DNA from: Enoplosus armatus
Lineage: Eukaryota > Chordata > Actinopteri > Centrarchiformes > Enoplosidae
Direction: 5' to 3'
DNA: 64,000 bases
Assembly (NCBI RefSeq): GCF_043641665.1
Contig: NC_092186.1
Coordinates: forward strand, 25,887,501 to 25,951,500
The notes under the pieces: model-generated
Databases searched by the model: none
Told to the model about the DNA's origin: nothing
The model's input: the letters and a program-made list of their open reading frames with translations, nothing else
Made by a program: the position numbers and the translations under genes
Shown: piece after piece, positions 35,926-49,039 of the stretch
How the letters are laid out: each line of letters starts with the position of its first letter
Numbering within the stretch: position 1 is the first letter of the stretch

Positions 35926-36753
35926 AGTTGCAGAGAGAGAGTGAGAGCTAAAGAGAGAATGAAAAGGAAAAAGCAATAACATAGAGTGGGCAGAAATGAG
36001 AGATGAGAGAGTGAGGGAGAAAGGGAGAGGATGAAGACGCCGCGGCAGAGTCGACAGCAGGACTCTGGGTAATGAGAGTGCAGCATTAGTCATGAAGTGA
36101 ACCGACAGAGAAGAGCTTAAGGGGATGAAGGGAGGGAGATGGTGAAGACAGCAGGAGCTGAAGCCAAGCACAATGCAGATGGAGACGAGAGGTACTTGTC
36201 ACGCGTGGGAGCTGTGCGCAGAACGCATCATATACTTTTCTCTTTTGCTTGATTGTGACACTCGAGAGGCACGTCGCTCCAAAACAAGCCTCCCGCACTT
36301 GTTCCGGCTCCAAGTGGTACTGCTGGCTGCGCTGATAGGCACAGAATCAACATCAGTGTCTCCCCGCCGTTTTTTTTGTTTTTATCCTGTCTTCTGCCGC
36401 TCACTTGAATGTTTTTGCGTACTTCCCCCTCTGAGATGCCACCGCCCGAGGACACTTTGGCAGTGAAGGTGGGAAGCGTAGATGCTAAGGGTGCTGGGTC
36501 GCTCTGGAAGAATGCATATTTGTGTGCACCCTGACTATAAATGACCCTGTACAAAATGTTTAACCCTATGAAGTCAAAGCTTTCAATAATAGCTTCGTCA
36601 CGTTCTATTTATTAGGGGTGTGCATCCCTCCCTTATCGGACGACCCGATACAGATCTAGATACATAAGGACGAGGGCATTTTTATTTTCATGTTTCAATG
36701 AAATAGCCGCAAGCAACGTTAGCTATATCAATATCAATAGATTAGGTCTCTAC

Positions 36754-36986
36754 CGGGCGGCACATGGTGGCGCAGTGGTTAGCAGCGGTAGAGCGGGTTG
36801 GGGGTTCGATCCCCAGCTCCCAGCCATCATGTTGAAGCGTCCTTGAGCAGGACACTGAACCCCATGTTGCTCCCGATGGAGACCAGCACCTTGCATGGCA
36901 GCTCGGTCGCCATCGGCGTGTGAAAGAGTGAATGCGACCTGATCTGTAAAGCGCTTTGGGATAACTGTGTTGCTAAATGCAATACG
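36754..36986 (+). mobile_element. tRNA-derived SINE, best-preserved copy
   Basis: The head carries TGGCGCAGTGG (36768-36778), fitting the RNA polymerase III A box, and GGTTCGATCCC (36803-36813), fitting the B box. The body reads TTGAAGCGTCCTTGAGCAGG, ACACTGAACCCC, CCAGCACCTTGCATGGCAGC, GGTCGCCATCGGCGTGTGAA and TGTAAAGCGCTTTGGG. Inverted copies of the body occur at 26404-26600 and 38500-38628. It is not a functional tRNA gene: the acceptor stem and cloverleaf cannot be folded as a whole. Confidence 0.75.
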
Positions 36987-37023
36987 GCCATTGACAGGCG
37001 ACCCAATGAAACGCGCTGTTGCC

Positions 37024-37200
37024 TAGATAGATAGATACTTTATTGATCCTTGGGGATCCTTTAGGTTAGGTCCATTAGCTTAAAATGACACAAATAGATC
37101 ACCAATACATACAAGAATGTCAGAATAAAAAGGTGAAAACACAGCAGTGAAGTTATAATCCAACCACCAGAACTACTACAAAGAGCTGTCATTATGATAG
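37024..37200 (-). mobile_element. retrotransposon 3' end with TCTA tail
   Basis: The + strand reads TAGATAGATAGATACTTTAT then TGATCCTTGGGGATCC. In reverse this is an A-A-T-A-A-A-G-T-A-T-C-T-A tail typical of fish LINE/SINE 3' ends, so the element body would extend rightward. The right boundary is a guess. It lies 37 nt from the SINE at 36754-36986. Confidence 0.45.
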
Positions 37201-38499
37201 GGTATGTTCTAATGGAGGTAATGCAAATGGAAGGTGATACAAACCTAAAACAACAGTGCAGGAATAAAGATACTGCGGATAATGTAATATATAGAGGTGT
37301 ACAGAGACGTCGTTATCTGTATCTGTATCCGTGTATTTGGATAGAAGGCCGGAAGTAGGCGTTTTTTATACCGAACGCCGTGTTATATTGTATTTTCCAA
37401 CCTAACATTCATTGGCAATACAGTTGTTTTGCCTTCAAAGCATCAAAATGATTTAAGATTGGCATATAGTTAATTATGAAATATATTTCCACATCCTCAC
37501 ACTGTACTCTTCATGTCTCAATAATAACGAGCAACTTAGGGTCCAACACATATGTTTCCATCGCGTTATTTGTGCTTTTATGTGATATTGGGTTTAATAA
37601 AACAAATTTGTTAAGGTTAGGGAGCCTTCGCCAACATAAAATTACTACTATAGATAAGTCAGGGAAAGATTGTGGTCATTGGTTCGTTTGGAAAATCACT
37701 TGACATTATGTGATATCGAGTGATTTTATTAACATCTGCAGTCTCGTTTGTCATGCTGGCTTCAAAGTTGAGATTCGAGGGCAAGAATGAATTCCGAACG
37801 TTTGTGGATGTTAATCAGGACGGACAAATACGACAGAACTGATGCTTTTTAACGCAATGCAGAACCAGTGTCATGCAATGGCAATGGGCTTTTTCCAGCG
37901 TTACGCATTTCCACCGGTTTCACCATATTGCGTTAAATACTGCTGGTGTGGAAATATGCAGTCATCCCACTGTGGAGCTGCACTTTGAGGCCTCAGGGAA
38001 CTCAGAAGCAACGAAAGCAGCAAACAACTGGTCAAGCTGTAAACATATTCATAATTCTGTTGCCAGGAGCCAAATATATGAACATTAGGCAAATCATCTT
38101 GGCTAGCATAATCAGCGCCTGAAACCTAAATGTACAACAACAGCATCATGTCTTGATGTTTGCACTGCTGTAAACAACAACAACAAAAAAAAAAAATCCC
38201 AACTGATATTATTAGATATCTTAAAGCTAGATTTGTCAGTTTGCCGTTAGTGGTCCATCTCTTATATCATGGATATGATGCATATTGAGTCATGCCTTTT
38301 AGTGAAATTGATTTGTACTACACAGTCAGCTGCTATATTGGAAGCCCTTAGTCTGAATTCATGGCATTTGCGGTATACAACACAATTTTGACACACATGT
38401 AGACAATGTGGAAGTACAGGATTTTCTTGTTTTGTTGTTTTTGGTTTTGTTTTGCCATGAAAACGTGTGATTCAAAATGCTGTATATCATTAGCACATG

Positions 38500-38628
38500 G
38501 TCTCACTTATAAAGCGCTTTTCAACCTCTATGGCTCGCCCATTCACACGCCGACGGCGACCCAGCTGCCATCGGAGGTGCTGGTCTCCATTGGCAGCAAC
38601 TTAGGGTTCAGTGTCTTGGAACCATGAA
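38500..38628 (-). mobile_element. SINE-family copy, minus strand
   Basis: The reverse complement reads AAGACACTGAACCCTAAGTT, then GGAGACCAGCACCT, GGGTCGCCGTCGGCGTGTGA and AAAAGCGCTTTATAAGTG, colinear with the body of the 36754-36986 copy. The tRNA-like head is absent. Confidence 0.75.
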
Positions 38629-39203
38629 CCACGATCTTGAATATTCACAATATTTTCTTGTCTATAAGAGACAGATTTCTGAATATGGTCAAAACGTGGG
38701 GCATTCACCATTCATTGCAAGTGCACATCCACTTGGCTCCTCCTCACATAGCTGCAGGTGTCCAAGTGACATAAAGGTTGACATGTGCCCACGTCTATGG
38801 AGGTCCACGTGGAGCCTAAGTGGATGCATGACTTCATGACTGCAGACCATATGGCCACCAAAAAGCATGGGTGAACATATCCCCCTCAGCAGATGCTCAG
38901 TATGGTATAAACTGAACTGCATGCATGTTTTGGAGTTTATCCGGCCCTTAAGCTTGGATCGGTAATTTGCAAGTCAGATGTCTAGACCTTTGGGTTAAAA
39001 GTCCAACAATTTAACTCATCATGATTAGTACTACTCAGCCGGTGGAAAAATACTGAAAATACTGCTCTGATACTGCAATTCACCATGGCAACGGGTAAAT
39101 ACAGAGCAGGGCCTCCAATTTAACCCAGGGGAGCTAGAAATATTAATGCATGCCAATGGGGACTGATGTTCATTTATCTTTAAAAAAAACATGACACCAG
39201 CAG

Positions 39204-39205
<2 letters not shown>

Positions 39206-39238
<33 letters not shown>
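39206..39238. repeat. GA microsatellite
   Basis: About 16 perfect GA units. Confidence 0.95.
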
Positions 39239-39239
<1 letters not shown>

Positions 39240-39754
39240 TGAGAGTTGGAGAGGAGAAAATAGTCAGTATGTTAACACTATTACATTTTACCCACATCAT
39301 CCACTCAGTCATCATTTACCACACGAGGACTTAGTTCAGTTTTGAAGTCTTTCGAGCCGCACCTCAGTCGTCCTCATTCAGAAATATCCACATCATCTCC
39401 GACGACATGATACGCTAACCGTGATGGGAATGTTCCATCAGCGCGACCGACCAATCACAACATGACAAATGATTATTCATTGATCCTCAGTCGTGTGTGT
39501 CTAAAGCGTCGGATTTGTTTTATCTAAACAGTGATCCCTACAGTAATGTACCCATCACGTGGAATATTTGAATGTGAGCTGTCTCTGTCCGCACAATTGA
39601 TGACTGATATGCGCTTTGATAGCGACTGTATGAGTGAGGAAATGAAATGAAAGTGTGTCAGGCAGCTACTTCTGGGCTCAATGGGAGGGGGCGGAGGCCT
39701 CCGGACTCAGGCTTTGTTGACGAAAACCTGCCAGTGAGCAGGTTAGGTTCACGG

Positions 39755-40175
39755 CCTACGTTCAAGGTTCAAGGTACATTTATTTGTCATACTACAACAC
39801 ATCTTTGAAAACCCAGAGCTTCACCTCAACTCGGGGTTAACATACTCAATTAGTTTAGTGTTCACTAAACCTTCACCGCCTTCTGGAACAAAACGGTTGC
39901 TTTTAGAATTGATTTGAAGATATTACTGATCACTTACAAAGCCCCGAGAGGCCTCGCCCCAAAAGTTATTTATCAGATCCTTTATTGCCTTATGTCCCTT
40001 CCCGCTCCTTGTTGTTCCAAGGTCCAGAAAAGGTGATAGAGCGTTTGCAGTCAGGGCTCCGAGACTTTGGAATGGCCTGCCGGTGAAAAACCTTTTCCCT
40101 TCTCCGCACCTTGGAATCCTTTCTTTTCAACAGAGCCTGCGCCGCAAAGACAAGGCGTGGAGGGAGGCTCAGACG
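39755..40175 (+). pseudogene. L2/Rex1-like LINE reverse-transcriptase ORF, C-terminal remnant
   Basis: From 39905 one frame reads RIDLKILLITYKAPRGLAP, and from 40026 another frame reads RKGDRAFAVRAPRLWNGLP. These match the C-terminal blocks of L2/CR1/Rex1-group LINEs (R-I-x-F-K-I-L-x-L-T-Y-K-A; G-D-R-A-F-x-V-x-A-P-x-L-W-N-x-L-P). The 121-nt offset between the blocks proves a frameshift. Upstream, TTCAAGGTTCAAGGTACATT (39759-39778) followed by TATTTGTCAT resembles another common fish repeat edge and may be a separate insertion. Confidence 0.8.
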
Positions 40176-42538
40176 AAAAAGACGCTATTAAGTTGCATTA
40201 TGGGAACCTGAAGATAGCTGAAACATACAAGAGTTAGCTCGGAAAAGGACAGAGGGATTATTGCAGTTTCAGTGTTTGGTTTTAACTTCAAAAACCAGGC
40301 AGAAGCATCGTGAACTTCCTGGTTGACACACCTGGTATTTATTAGACACCTCCACCTGCTCCTGATGATGGTCTCGAATTAAAACTGTGAGCTTAAACCA
40401 GCAAATATGCCTCTGTCTATGTACTCCTGCAATATGGGAATCGTAGGATTCTGCATTTTTCGGAACTTGGCCCATACTATGGACTTAAAGTCAGGATGTC
40501 TGCTGCTTTGATTTTGACCACTGTTGTTTTTCACCTGTCTCTCAGGAATCGAGGGGTGTGTAGCAGGTCCTAACTACATGTATGTAATTCACTTCACCTG
40601 CAAGCCACCGTGGTTATAATGCTTGTTCGGAGATCTGCAGGCGTCTTTCTCGCTGCAGCGTTTGAGTGATAATCCGGCACGCAGGGTAACTGGGTCGTCC
40701 TTCACTCACCTACAGCGTGACGGAAGTGAAGTGTGACGTGGCGATGCACCACGGCACCTGTGTGGTCCGCCTGAGGATGATAACAACGACAAAAAAACAA
40801 AAAAAGCGATCCAGAGGGCTGCAGCGTGTCTGTCTGTCTGCTGCAGTGACTCGTCTCCGCTCTCTGTAGATATATATCCCACGCTGCCCTTGTCTGAGCA
40901 AACACTCTGCAGCTGTATTTTGACTGCGCATGTACACGGTGCTCGCCGTCTCATATGCCGCCTCCTGGCTTCCGGGAAGGAGGAGGCCGACAGAAAGTTC
41001 AAAGAGTTTCCTTTGTGTCTGAATTTGCCTCTTGAGGACTATGGTGCTGTGGTAAAGATCACAAAGAGTCAGGAAGCAAAAACAGATGAAGATTTGACAC
41101 GAACAGCCCACAGTGCCTCCTCACCACATCCCTGCAGTGTGCACTAACAACATTCAGCAGTGGAGCTTATTAGCCGAGCATATAAAGCTTTTTCTTTTTT
41201 TGGTAAAAGAGCAGTTAAGCATTTATGGAGGAATCAGTTATAAAGCCAATGCTGGGAGCCAACTGGCACAGCTTCGGACGCTGAAAAGGAGCTCAAATGG
41301 TATAAAATGAGAGAGGGGAAATCTCTGGGTTGGAAATACTCTGTAGTGGAGCAGAACAGTCTGAAAGGTTCTGCAGGTTGATGCGGAGGTGGCACTTAAC
41401 TGTAACAGCATTACAATGACAGTGCCGAGCTGTGGAAGTGACCTGTGGCCCTGCAAGTCCTGGGAGTGTGAAGGAGGCCAGTAGGGTTAAGACCCTCTGA
41501 CCTGACCTTGGCTCAGGATCCCTTGGAGTGTTGGCGGGGGCGGGGGGTCATTTGAAGGCTTTATACACCTGTTTCCAGAGGGGGGGGGCACTTCCTGTGC
41601 ATGCTTTCACACCCTGCAACCTTGCGTGGTGCTGAGGCAATTGTCTCAGTGAGGTCACTCTCTATATGTTCGGTTTATTTAATAGAGACTCCATACATGT
41701 AAGTGTGTAAGTGTAACGGCTGATTGTCACCTATTGTCCCCGGAAAGATGTTGCATTGTTAAGATAATATCTTCAAATACAATGTTACACTATCAGGTGC
41801 TTATCAAGACACGTACGTTGTCAACAACACACATACCTGTCTTTAAAAAAGGCGGTTGCTAACAAGCGGCTAAATGAGACTACTGAGGTCGTCGCGGACA
41901 TTAAACGTCTTCCTGCCGAAACACGGAAAGTCATCTACTCACCAGTCCGCCTTTACAGCCTCGCTGTGTTTATACTCTATATCTATCTGTCTATATATCT
42001 ATATCTATCTATGTTCTCTTCAAAGTAAAGCTTAGTGGTGGTGACGTTGAAGTAATGTTACCGTGGCGTTCGTTTATAGTACTTTTGTACTATAAACTAT
42101 ATACTTTTGTTTGCCACAGAGCTTATTTCCTGCAGTAATCCCAAATCCCATGGAATTATCTTTCAATCAACACAGGACTTTTTAAGGCTGATCCTGACAT
42201 TGAGTGGAATATCCGATAACAATGTATCGTCATTGTATTAGCTTGAAGCCAGTGTTCTTTTGTTTTGCATGGAAACATAATTTGAACAAACATTTTTAGA
42301 GGGATCCCTGGCATTTTTGGTTTGTTCTATGCGTGATGCATGCACAGTACGTCATTTTGCGGGACATGTTAAAAATCAACTCTGCAGGACAAACTGTGCA
42401 ATGGAGACACAGTTTCTAATTGGCTCAAACATACCTTTGACATTCCTGGGCGACAATTACTTGTTGTTCACCGATTGACATAAATGATGATACAATACAT
42501 CTGTGATGAGCTGAAATCAACTGATACATCATCCTTGA

Positions 42539-42580
42539 TTATATATATATAATATATAATATATATATATATATATATAT
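42539..42580. repeat. TA microsatellite
   Basis: TA run with two AATA interruptions. Confidence 0.95.
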
Positions 42581-44945
42581 GAAATAGTAAGACATATTTT
42601 CAAAAATGTTGTGAGCACAGGAGGTTACAATATTAAGACAAATCTGTTTCAGTTTAGGTGTAAAGTCGGGAATGATTTGCTGAGAATCAAAGTGGAGGAG
42701 CTTGTTTGGGGAGCCTGAGAAGACAATTCAAGGGGACAGAAACTCCCTCAGGCCTTAATGCGTTTTCAAGGAGGCTCATCTGTTGTAGTTAAGAGTTTTA
42801 TTTTCTCAGGCCCGGACTCGTAACAGGTGTTCTCAGGTGAGCAGCGATTGGCGGCGCTTTTCTGATTCAACCGCTCTTCGCAGAAATATTCAGAGGATTG
42901 GACAAAATTGCAAATAATTCGCGGGTCGGTTAAATTTGCACGAGGCCTGCGCCTTGTAATTGTGTGGTTTCAACTCCCTTGAGGGACGAACTTAATATTC
43001 CTCAGACATTAGCAAAGTCCTCATACCTAAGTGACAAATTTGGTGATCTGCCACCAAATTTTGGTTAAGTTTTGGACGCTGCAGGTGCTTGGATTAAGGT
43101 TGGGGAAAGATGGCGGTCATAGCAAAACCCTTCCTCCCTGTTAAGCAGCTTTGCAACACCACACCACTTTCCCCCGTCCTTCCGAGAGAGGACAGCCAAT
43201 TCACAGGACCACAAGAGGTCACTTGGAAGGAAAAACTTAAACCTGGGTCATTTTGAACATGCGAACAAATTGCCACCGCTGTCGAGGACTGTCTTGCTGC
43301 TGAGGTCTTTGCTTTCACTATTCAACGTGAAGTTCAAAGTGGTCTCCATTTATTAAAGCCTGTATGTACTGTAGGCGTGCAGGGTGCGTGTGTTGATGCG
43401 TGTACTTATCTTACACATCTAGCATCAAAAACAGGCTGATCTGATGTGTTTTTGTCAAACGCGTCCTTCATCTTTAAGCCCGTCATCGTATTACCTGACT
43501 TGTTTGCCTGTGTTCGTGATTAGGTTTCAGCGGCTCCCTGTAGTTAGCGCTCTTATGCTGGCTTTCCCCCCTCTCTATGTTGAATACCTCTCAGACAGGC
43601 AGCAGACAGCGCTGAATGCCACAGATAAACGTGACGGAATCCAATGCAGTGTTTTTAAGCTCTCCCCCGCCTTGTGCTTTTGTTTTCCTGCCCAAGTACA
43701 GGCTATTATGTTACAGATGGGATTACATAAATGGTGAGCATAATACACCAGGGCCTCAATGTTCACACACTGACAATATGTTATGAAACTTTAGACCGAG
43801 CGGCCCTCAAAATCCCCCCTGGAATCTGTGTTTCTCTCACGACCCAGGCCACAGGAGGTGAATGGACGAACAGGTCATTAAAAGGAGTTACCTTGGTGTT
43901 TCTCAAAGCCAGGAGGGTGTTTTCCTCTCCAGCTACTTGTTTGAATGCGGGGGTTTCTGTGATGGGGCCTTGGGTTGAGCTGAAAATGGCAAGCTGCTGT
44001 ACTGTTCGCATTCCTAAGTGGAGAACGCTCATCGGGGGGGGGGGGGGGGGGGGACTACTGGATTGAATGAGAAATACTGGCACTAACAAGCTGTCTCGTA
44101 AGAAGCCAGGGAACAAATGCTGAAACTTTTTTTTCCTCACAATGTAAGTGGTGAAGAAATATAATTGAAATTCAGATTCCTCTCAAGTTATCTCTCACTA
44201 AATTGATGTTTCAGAGTGTAGAGTTTAAGGTTTGGAGTTCGGCATTGACTGTGTAACAAGACATGTTGGTATGGAGGTGAGCGCCCTCAGCAGCGTTCAT
44301 TATCAGTGTCATATAAAGAGGGGACAGCGAGCAGCCCAGCGAGAGACCACAAAGCAAGGAAAACGTCCTCTTTATGGGCCCAAATCTGACATTTCCAAAT
44401 TTCCTGGTGTTAGATTTCGACACACAGGAATATGGAAATACCAGAGCTTCTAAAAGGACGTCCTTCTTATCAGTGATACAAAAAGTGTCCTGTCAGACCA
44501 GAATGTGGCACAGCAAAGTTATTCTGTCCATCTTCACTAAATAGGTGGTACCAGAAGCTAGGTGACTGCTGATAACTTGCAAGGCTATTTCTGCACACTT
44601 CTGTAGCTGGGGAGCTACACCAGACTTATTTGTACGGTCGACGCCTGTTATTTTCGTTGGAGTTTATACTATGGAGATTTGAATGAAGCTAAATGGTGCA
44701 AAACAGCTAGTATGATGACTTCCTACATTTGATGGCTTCTTCCGTCCGTTCCCTGGTCCTGTGTTCCCTCAAAAGTTAGTCCTGTCAACGCGGTTTGCTA
44801 TAGAGTGCTGCAGTTGATAGCCTAACGTTAGTTTTTTACTTCTGGCGATTCCATTTCCGTTACAAAAAAATCATAAAAGCGGTGTTCATTAGTGAAGATT
44901 ATCTTGCCGAACAAAACGTGTGATAATCCAAAATCCCATGGAAAA

Positions 44946-44973
44946 CCCTAACCCTAACCCTAACCCTAACCCT
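44946..44973. repeat. short interstitial telomeric array
   Basis: Four perfect CCCTAA units plus CCCT on the + strand, the vertebrate telomere repeat. It lies in unique-looking intronic DNA with no other subtelomeric features nearby. Confidence 0.9.
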
Positions 44974-45720
44974 CCCATTGGCTTTTAGTCGAGGGAACCA
45001 GTGAAACGATTACCCTAAACAGCCGTTGCACTTGACAGACCCACTTCTTGCGTCAACCTTGACCTACCGTAGCCGACGTGCTGTAATTGTGAGAACACAG
45101 TTTTCCTGTACAATGAGCAGTTAATCTGGATCTGGATTAACTGTTGGCTTGTTTCTTGACTCGTGTTTCTTGGCTAGTCGCGCTTTGTTGCAGCGAGAGG
45201 CCACTGTGTTGGCAAACCCCAGCGATTATGCTAGCAATGCTATGATAAGTGATGATGGTCAAACCTACAAAGGTCACAGCCCTCTTTAAGTGAGAAATGT
45301 TTGTGTCATTCGGTTTAAGGAGGAGTTGTGACACCTTGACACCAACGTGAACTCTGTATAAGCGGGTTCAGTCAAGCTTGACCTTGCCTTGGAATCTGTT
45401 TGTTTTGATGTTAGATTTACTTTTGATATCCAAGCCATTGAGTGGGGGGGGGGGGGGGCACGACCTGACCCTAACCAACTGTGTCAGGTATCAGGTTGGG
45501 GTGGAAAATATAAATCTCTGACGACGTTGTAGAGAAAAACATGAAAGAGCCCTATCTGTATCAAGAAGCCTTGGTACAAACATCACCAGCTCTAATGATG
45601 AGTGTTTTGTACGAAAGCAGACAGTGAGGGAGTCCTGTCTGCCTGGCAGGGATGGACCTACTGCCTGCATACCAGAGCCAAACCTCCAGCTTTGAACAGC
45701 TGTTCTCCAAGGACAGGAAC

Positions 45721-46640
45721 TTTTTTTTTTTTTTTTTAATGATTCACATTTTATTTGAGTTTTCAGAAGATGATTACACAGTAAATGAATAAAGAAAATA
45801 TATACAGCTGTATAAGAAAGAAAATGAAAATATAGAAATGCTTGAACGTAAAATACATACAAAACAAAACTAAATAACTCAAAATAGAAACAAAATACAG
45901 AATAATACAATACAATAATACACACAATGGTGCACATTGGGAAGACACAATTAGCAACATTATGTAATAGATAGTATTCCACAGAGTCAGTTCCATTAAG
46001 TTGCACTGGCTTTATGACGATCCAACCCTGTTAACCCCTTTCCATATAAGCATGATATCCACCTTATTGAGTAACCTGAATGATAGCTTTTCTAGTGCAG
46101 CTAGCTCACCCAGCTGGATGTGCCACTGAGAAGCTGTAGGTGCAGAGGAGGCTTTCCAATTCATAACAACGAGTTTCCGTCCCAGCATGAGGGCAGTTTG
46201 GACCCAATCTGCATCAGAGGGAGTTAGATCGTCTAACACCGTGGGGTCCCCTAGATTGTACAAGCCTGGAGTGAAAGGGACATCCTCGCCAATAATTATT
46301 TGAATGTCATTACACCTCCAATACCCCGCATCATCCCGCAGCCCCACTCTGTGCAACTTGGACGGGGTCCAATAAACTCAAGTTAATATTTTAAATCGAA
46401 TTAGTCTTGTTTTCAATTCCCTTGACATTTTTGTTTTGAATTTCTAAGAATCAAACTCCAATCCTCCTCTGTGAAATCAACATTGAGGTCAGCTTCCCAT
46501 GTCGATCTGGGGGACGACGTATTCCCGTCAGAATTAAGGCGCAGCACGGAGTAGTAGGCTGCGGCCTCGTGAGGGAACTTGAACTTTTTAAAAAAAAAGA
46601 CCCTTTAACAATTGCAATACTGCAAATGAGGCGGGTTTGG
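45721..46640 (-). pseudogene. 5'-truncated L1-like LINE, ORF2 C-terminus with 3' UTR and poly-A tail
   Basis: On the minus strand, ORF2 C-terminal blocks are clear: YYSVLRLNSDG, STWEADLNVDFTEEDW, MSRELKTRLIRFKIL, a stop, then YWTPSKLHRVGLRDD and GYWRC. The next block is GEDVPFTPGLYNLGD, then RKLVVMNWKASSAPTASQW and LIWKGVNRVGSS with a stop at 46012. Y-W-T-P-x-x-L-H and C-W-R-C (here Y-W-R-C) are standard L1/Tx1-group signatures. The 3' UTR (45738-46011) carries an AATAAA signal about a dozen bases before a 17-A tail (T17 at 45721-45737 on +). The copy has a frameshift near 46430, a stop near 46375 and a missing block after Y-W-R-C. Confidence 0.85.
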
Positions 46641-47330
46641 GAGAGAGATGCATTGTTTTTAGAGTAAATCACACCCTGCGCTCGTCTTGGGAATAGAGAT
46701 AAATGCGGTTTGTTTTATTTGATTACTGATTTGAAATGACATAATGTTAGGCCATGATAAAGGTTCATGAAATCAGTAGCTGGCTACACACAGACAACAC
46801 ATGCGGCTCATTAGTTTTAATTAGCTCCACCTCTTCACTTCGTTAGCAACAGCTTGACCGAAACCGCTCCGGGGCGTCGAGCTTTCCAGCGAAGCTTTAG
46901 TGCCGTCAATAAACATTAATGTTCCCTGCCGTCACACCACAGGTGATGTGTTTTTCTGTATCTGGGTCACACAAACAAATATCTTAAGAGACAAATGAAA
47001 GCGCGTCTCCTTCAGAAGCGAAGTGACGACGAGACACACCGAACGAGGAGGCCAAATCAAAGGAAAAGGAGAAAACTTTTGGCTCGTCACTTTGTCTCCT
47101 TCGAGGAGGAAAAAAAAAAAAGACAAACTGTAAATCCCATTTCTCCCAAGTGTGGTTCAACATTCATTGAATAGAGTGTGGGTGAAGGTTTCCAGTGCTG
47201 CTATGATAGTCCCCCGCCCCCCCGGACAGAAGGAGATGACACAGAGACAGCCGAGGCATTGTCATGGCTGCCTGGCAGGTGTCTTCTCCTGTCCAAGGTC
47301 CAGCCAGTTGAGACACACCTATGCACGTCT

Positions 47331-47358
47331 CCCTCTCTCTCTCTCTCCCTCCCTCTGT
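47331..47358. repeat. CT microsatellite
   Basis: CT-rich run (CTCTCTCT with CCCT interruptions). Confidence 0.9.
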
Positions 47359-49039
47359 CCTGCTGCATCTCTCTCTTTCTCTGTCTTCCTGACGGCTTTT
47401 CTTATTTGTCTATTTACAAGCACTCATTTTTTTTTAACTCTAATTCAGAAAACTCTAATTAGGTACCTATTGCAAACTTCTATCTGTGGTTGATGATTTT
47501 TTTTACTTATTTCTTACTGATATGTTTCACATTTTCTGCACATTTTCATTTATAGTTTATACATATATATGTATATATATATATTTGTCTTGTTATATTC
47601 TTCTATCTTAGGAAGAAATAATTGTTTGTACTCTGCAACCTACTGGAAATTAAGGAGTCCATGACTCGTTGTCATTTGACCTTGATGAGTCTTGTGTTTG
47701 GTCATGTTTTCAAACTAAATGCTTAAAAAACCCCAAATACAAATAGTAATAGTAATAGTAATAATAGCTATAGTTTAGCTTGAAGGTTTACTCTTGACCT
47801 CAGAATTAGGAGCAATAAAAAAGAAAAAATATATCATGTTTTTTGGTCACGTGACAACTAAACCATCTCGATAACAACTGAGCAACACAAGGAAGGCCAC
47901 AAGAGGTGACTGAAAGCTTCAGAAACACCCTATATCTTTGTACCCTGTGAGAAATGTTTGCCAGACAAATAAATAGTTAAAACTCTCAACTCTAACAAGG
48001 AAGTCCTGCAGGCAGCAACACTCATTAGTTGTCCTAGCAGTAGCATTATGATGCCTAACCCATCTACTAGACAATAACTATGATTTCATAACACCAGTCA
48101 GTGTCCATGCTTCCTGCTGATTTTCTTGCCCTTATTATAGGCAACACTTTGGTCGGCTGCCCTCCCGTCCTGCTTTGCTGCTGTTGAAGTGTATTGTTTT
48201 CAAACCTGGGCTGGCTCAGGGGCCAGGACCCCACCTCCTGTAGACGGGTAAAGGGTGGGAGACTGAGGGCAGCAGTGGTAGTGGTGATGGAGTGGACCGT
48301 GGGCCCAGGAATGAACAGGCATGCTTCACTGTTATTATATCACATGAACACGAGTCTGCGCCCCGTGCTAACCCCCCCCCCCCCCCGCCCGCACATGCCT
48401 TGAAAGTGGATGTTCCACATAATTATTCTCATCCATCACCCATATGGGCTCCACAGGCCAGGCAGAGTCCGTCCGCCTTCAGACTCTCTCACTCTGCTGC
48501 GGGAAAAACACATACCATTTTTCTCTCCCTGTCACATAGATGTGATGGCAACACTGGAGGAAACCAGCAGTTAGTGTTAGTGCTGCATACCACAATTTTG
48601 ACTTCCATGTCAGTATGGGGACCATCATATTTCTTTAATACCAAGTCAAACAAGCCAAACCATCAATGTCAAATGACAGACTGAAACAGCTTAACACCAC
48701 AAGCCACTTACAGTATGTTATGGCACTCCATATTTTTTTTTTTTTGCTTGCATATGTGTTAGTTCAGGAACGAGGAAGAATTTAGCAAATTATGTGACAA
48801 AAGGCCTGGGCAAGATTTGAACCAAGAATAAGGCAGCTGTATAGTGAGCACCTTAAACTGCGAACATCAGAATCAGAAACTCAGAAATCACTTTATTGAA
48901 ATTAGACATGTTTTAAGATTAAGACGAGGCACTAGTTTTCCCTTCAACATTCACAGATTTTCTAGTCTTGTTTTCAGAAAGAAGGACATTTTGAAACACT
49001 GGAATGTGTTGTATGGCAGTGATAGCTGAAGATAAAGAT

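Noticed and set aside
36754..36830. Possible tRNA gene
   Set aside because: A and B boxes are present, but the cloverleaf does not close and the body matches dispersed SINE copies.
45491..46006. 171-codon minus-strand frame with hydrophobic segments
   Set aside because: It reads through the AT-rich 3' UTR and poly-A tail of the L1-like copy; the Ile/Phe/Tyr-rich protein is an artefact.
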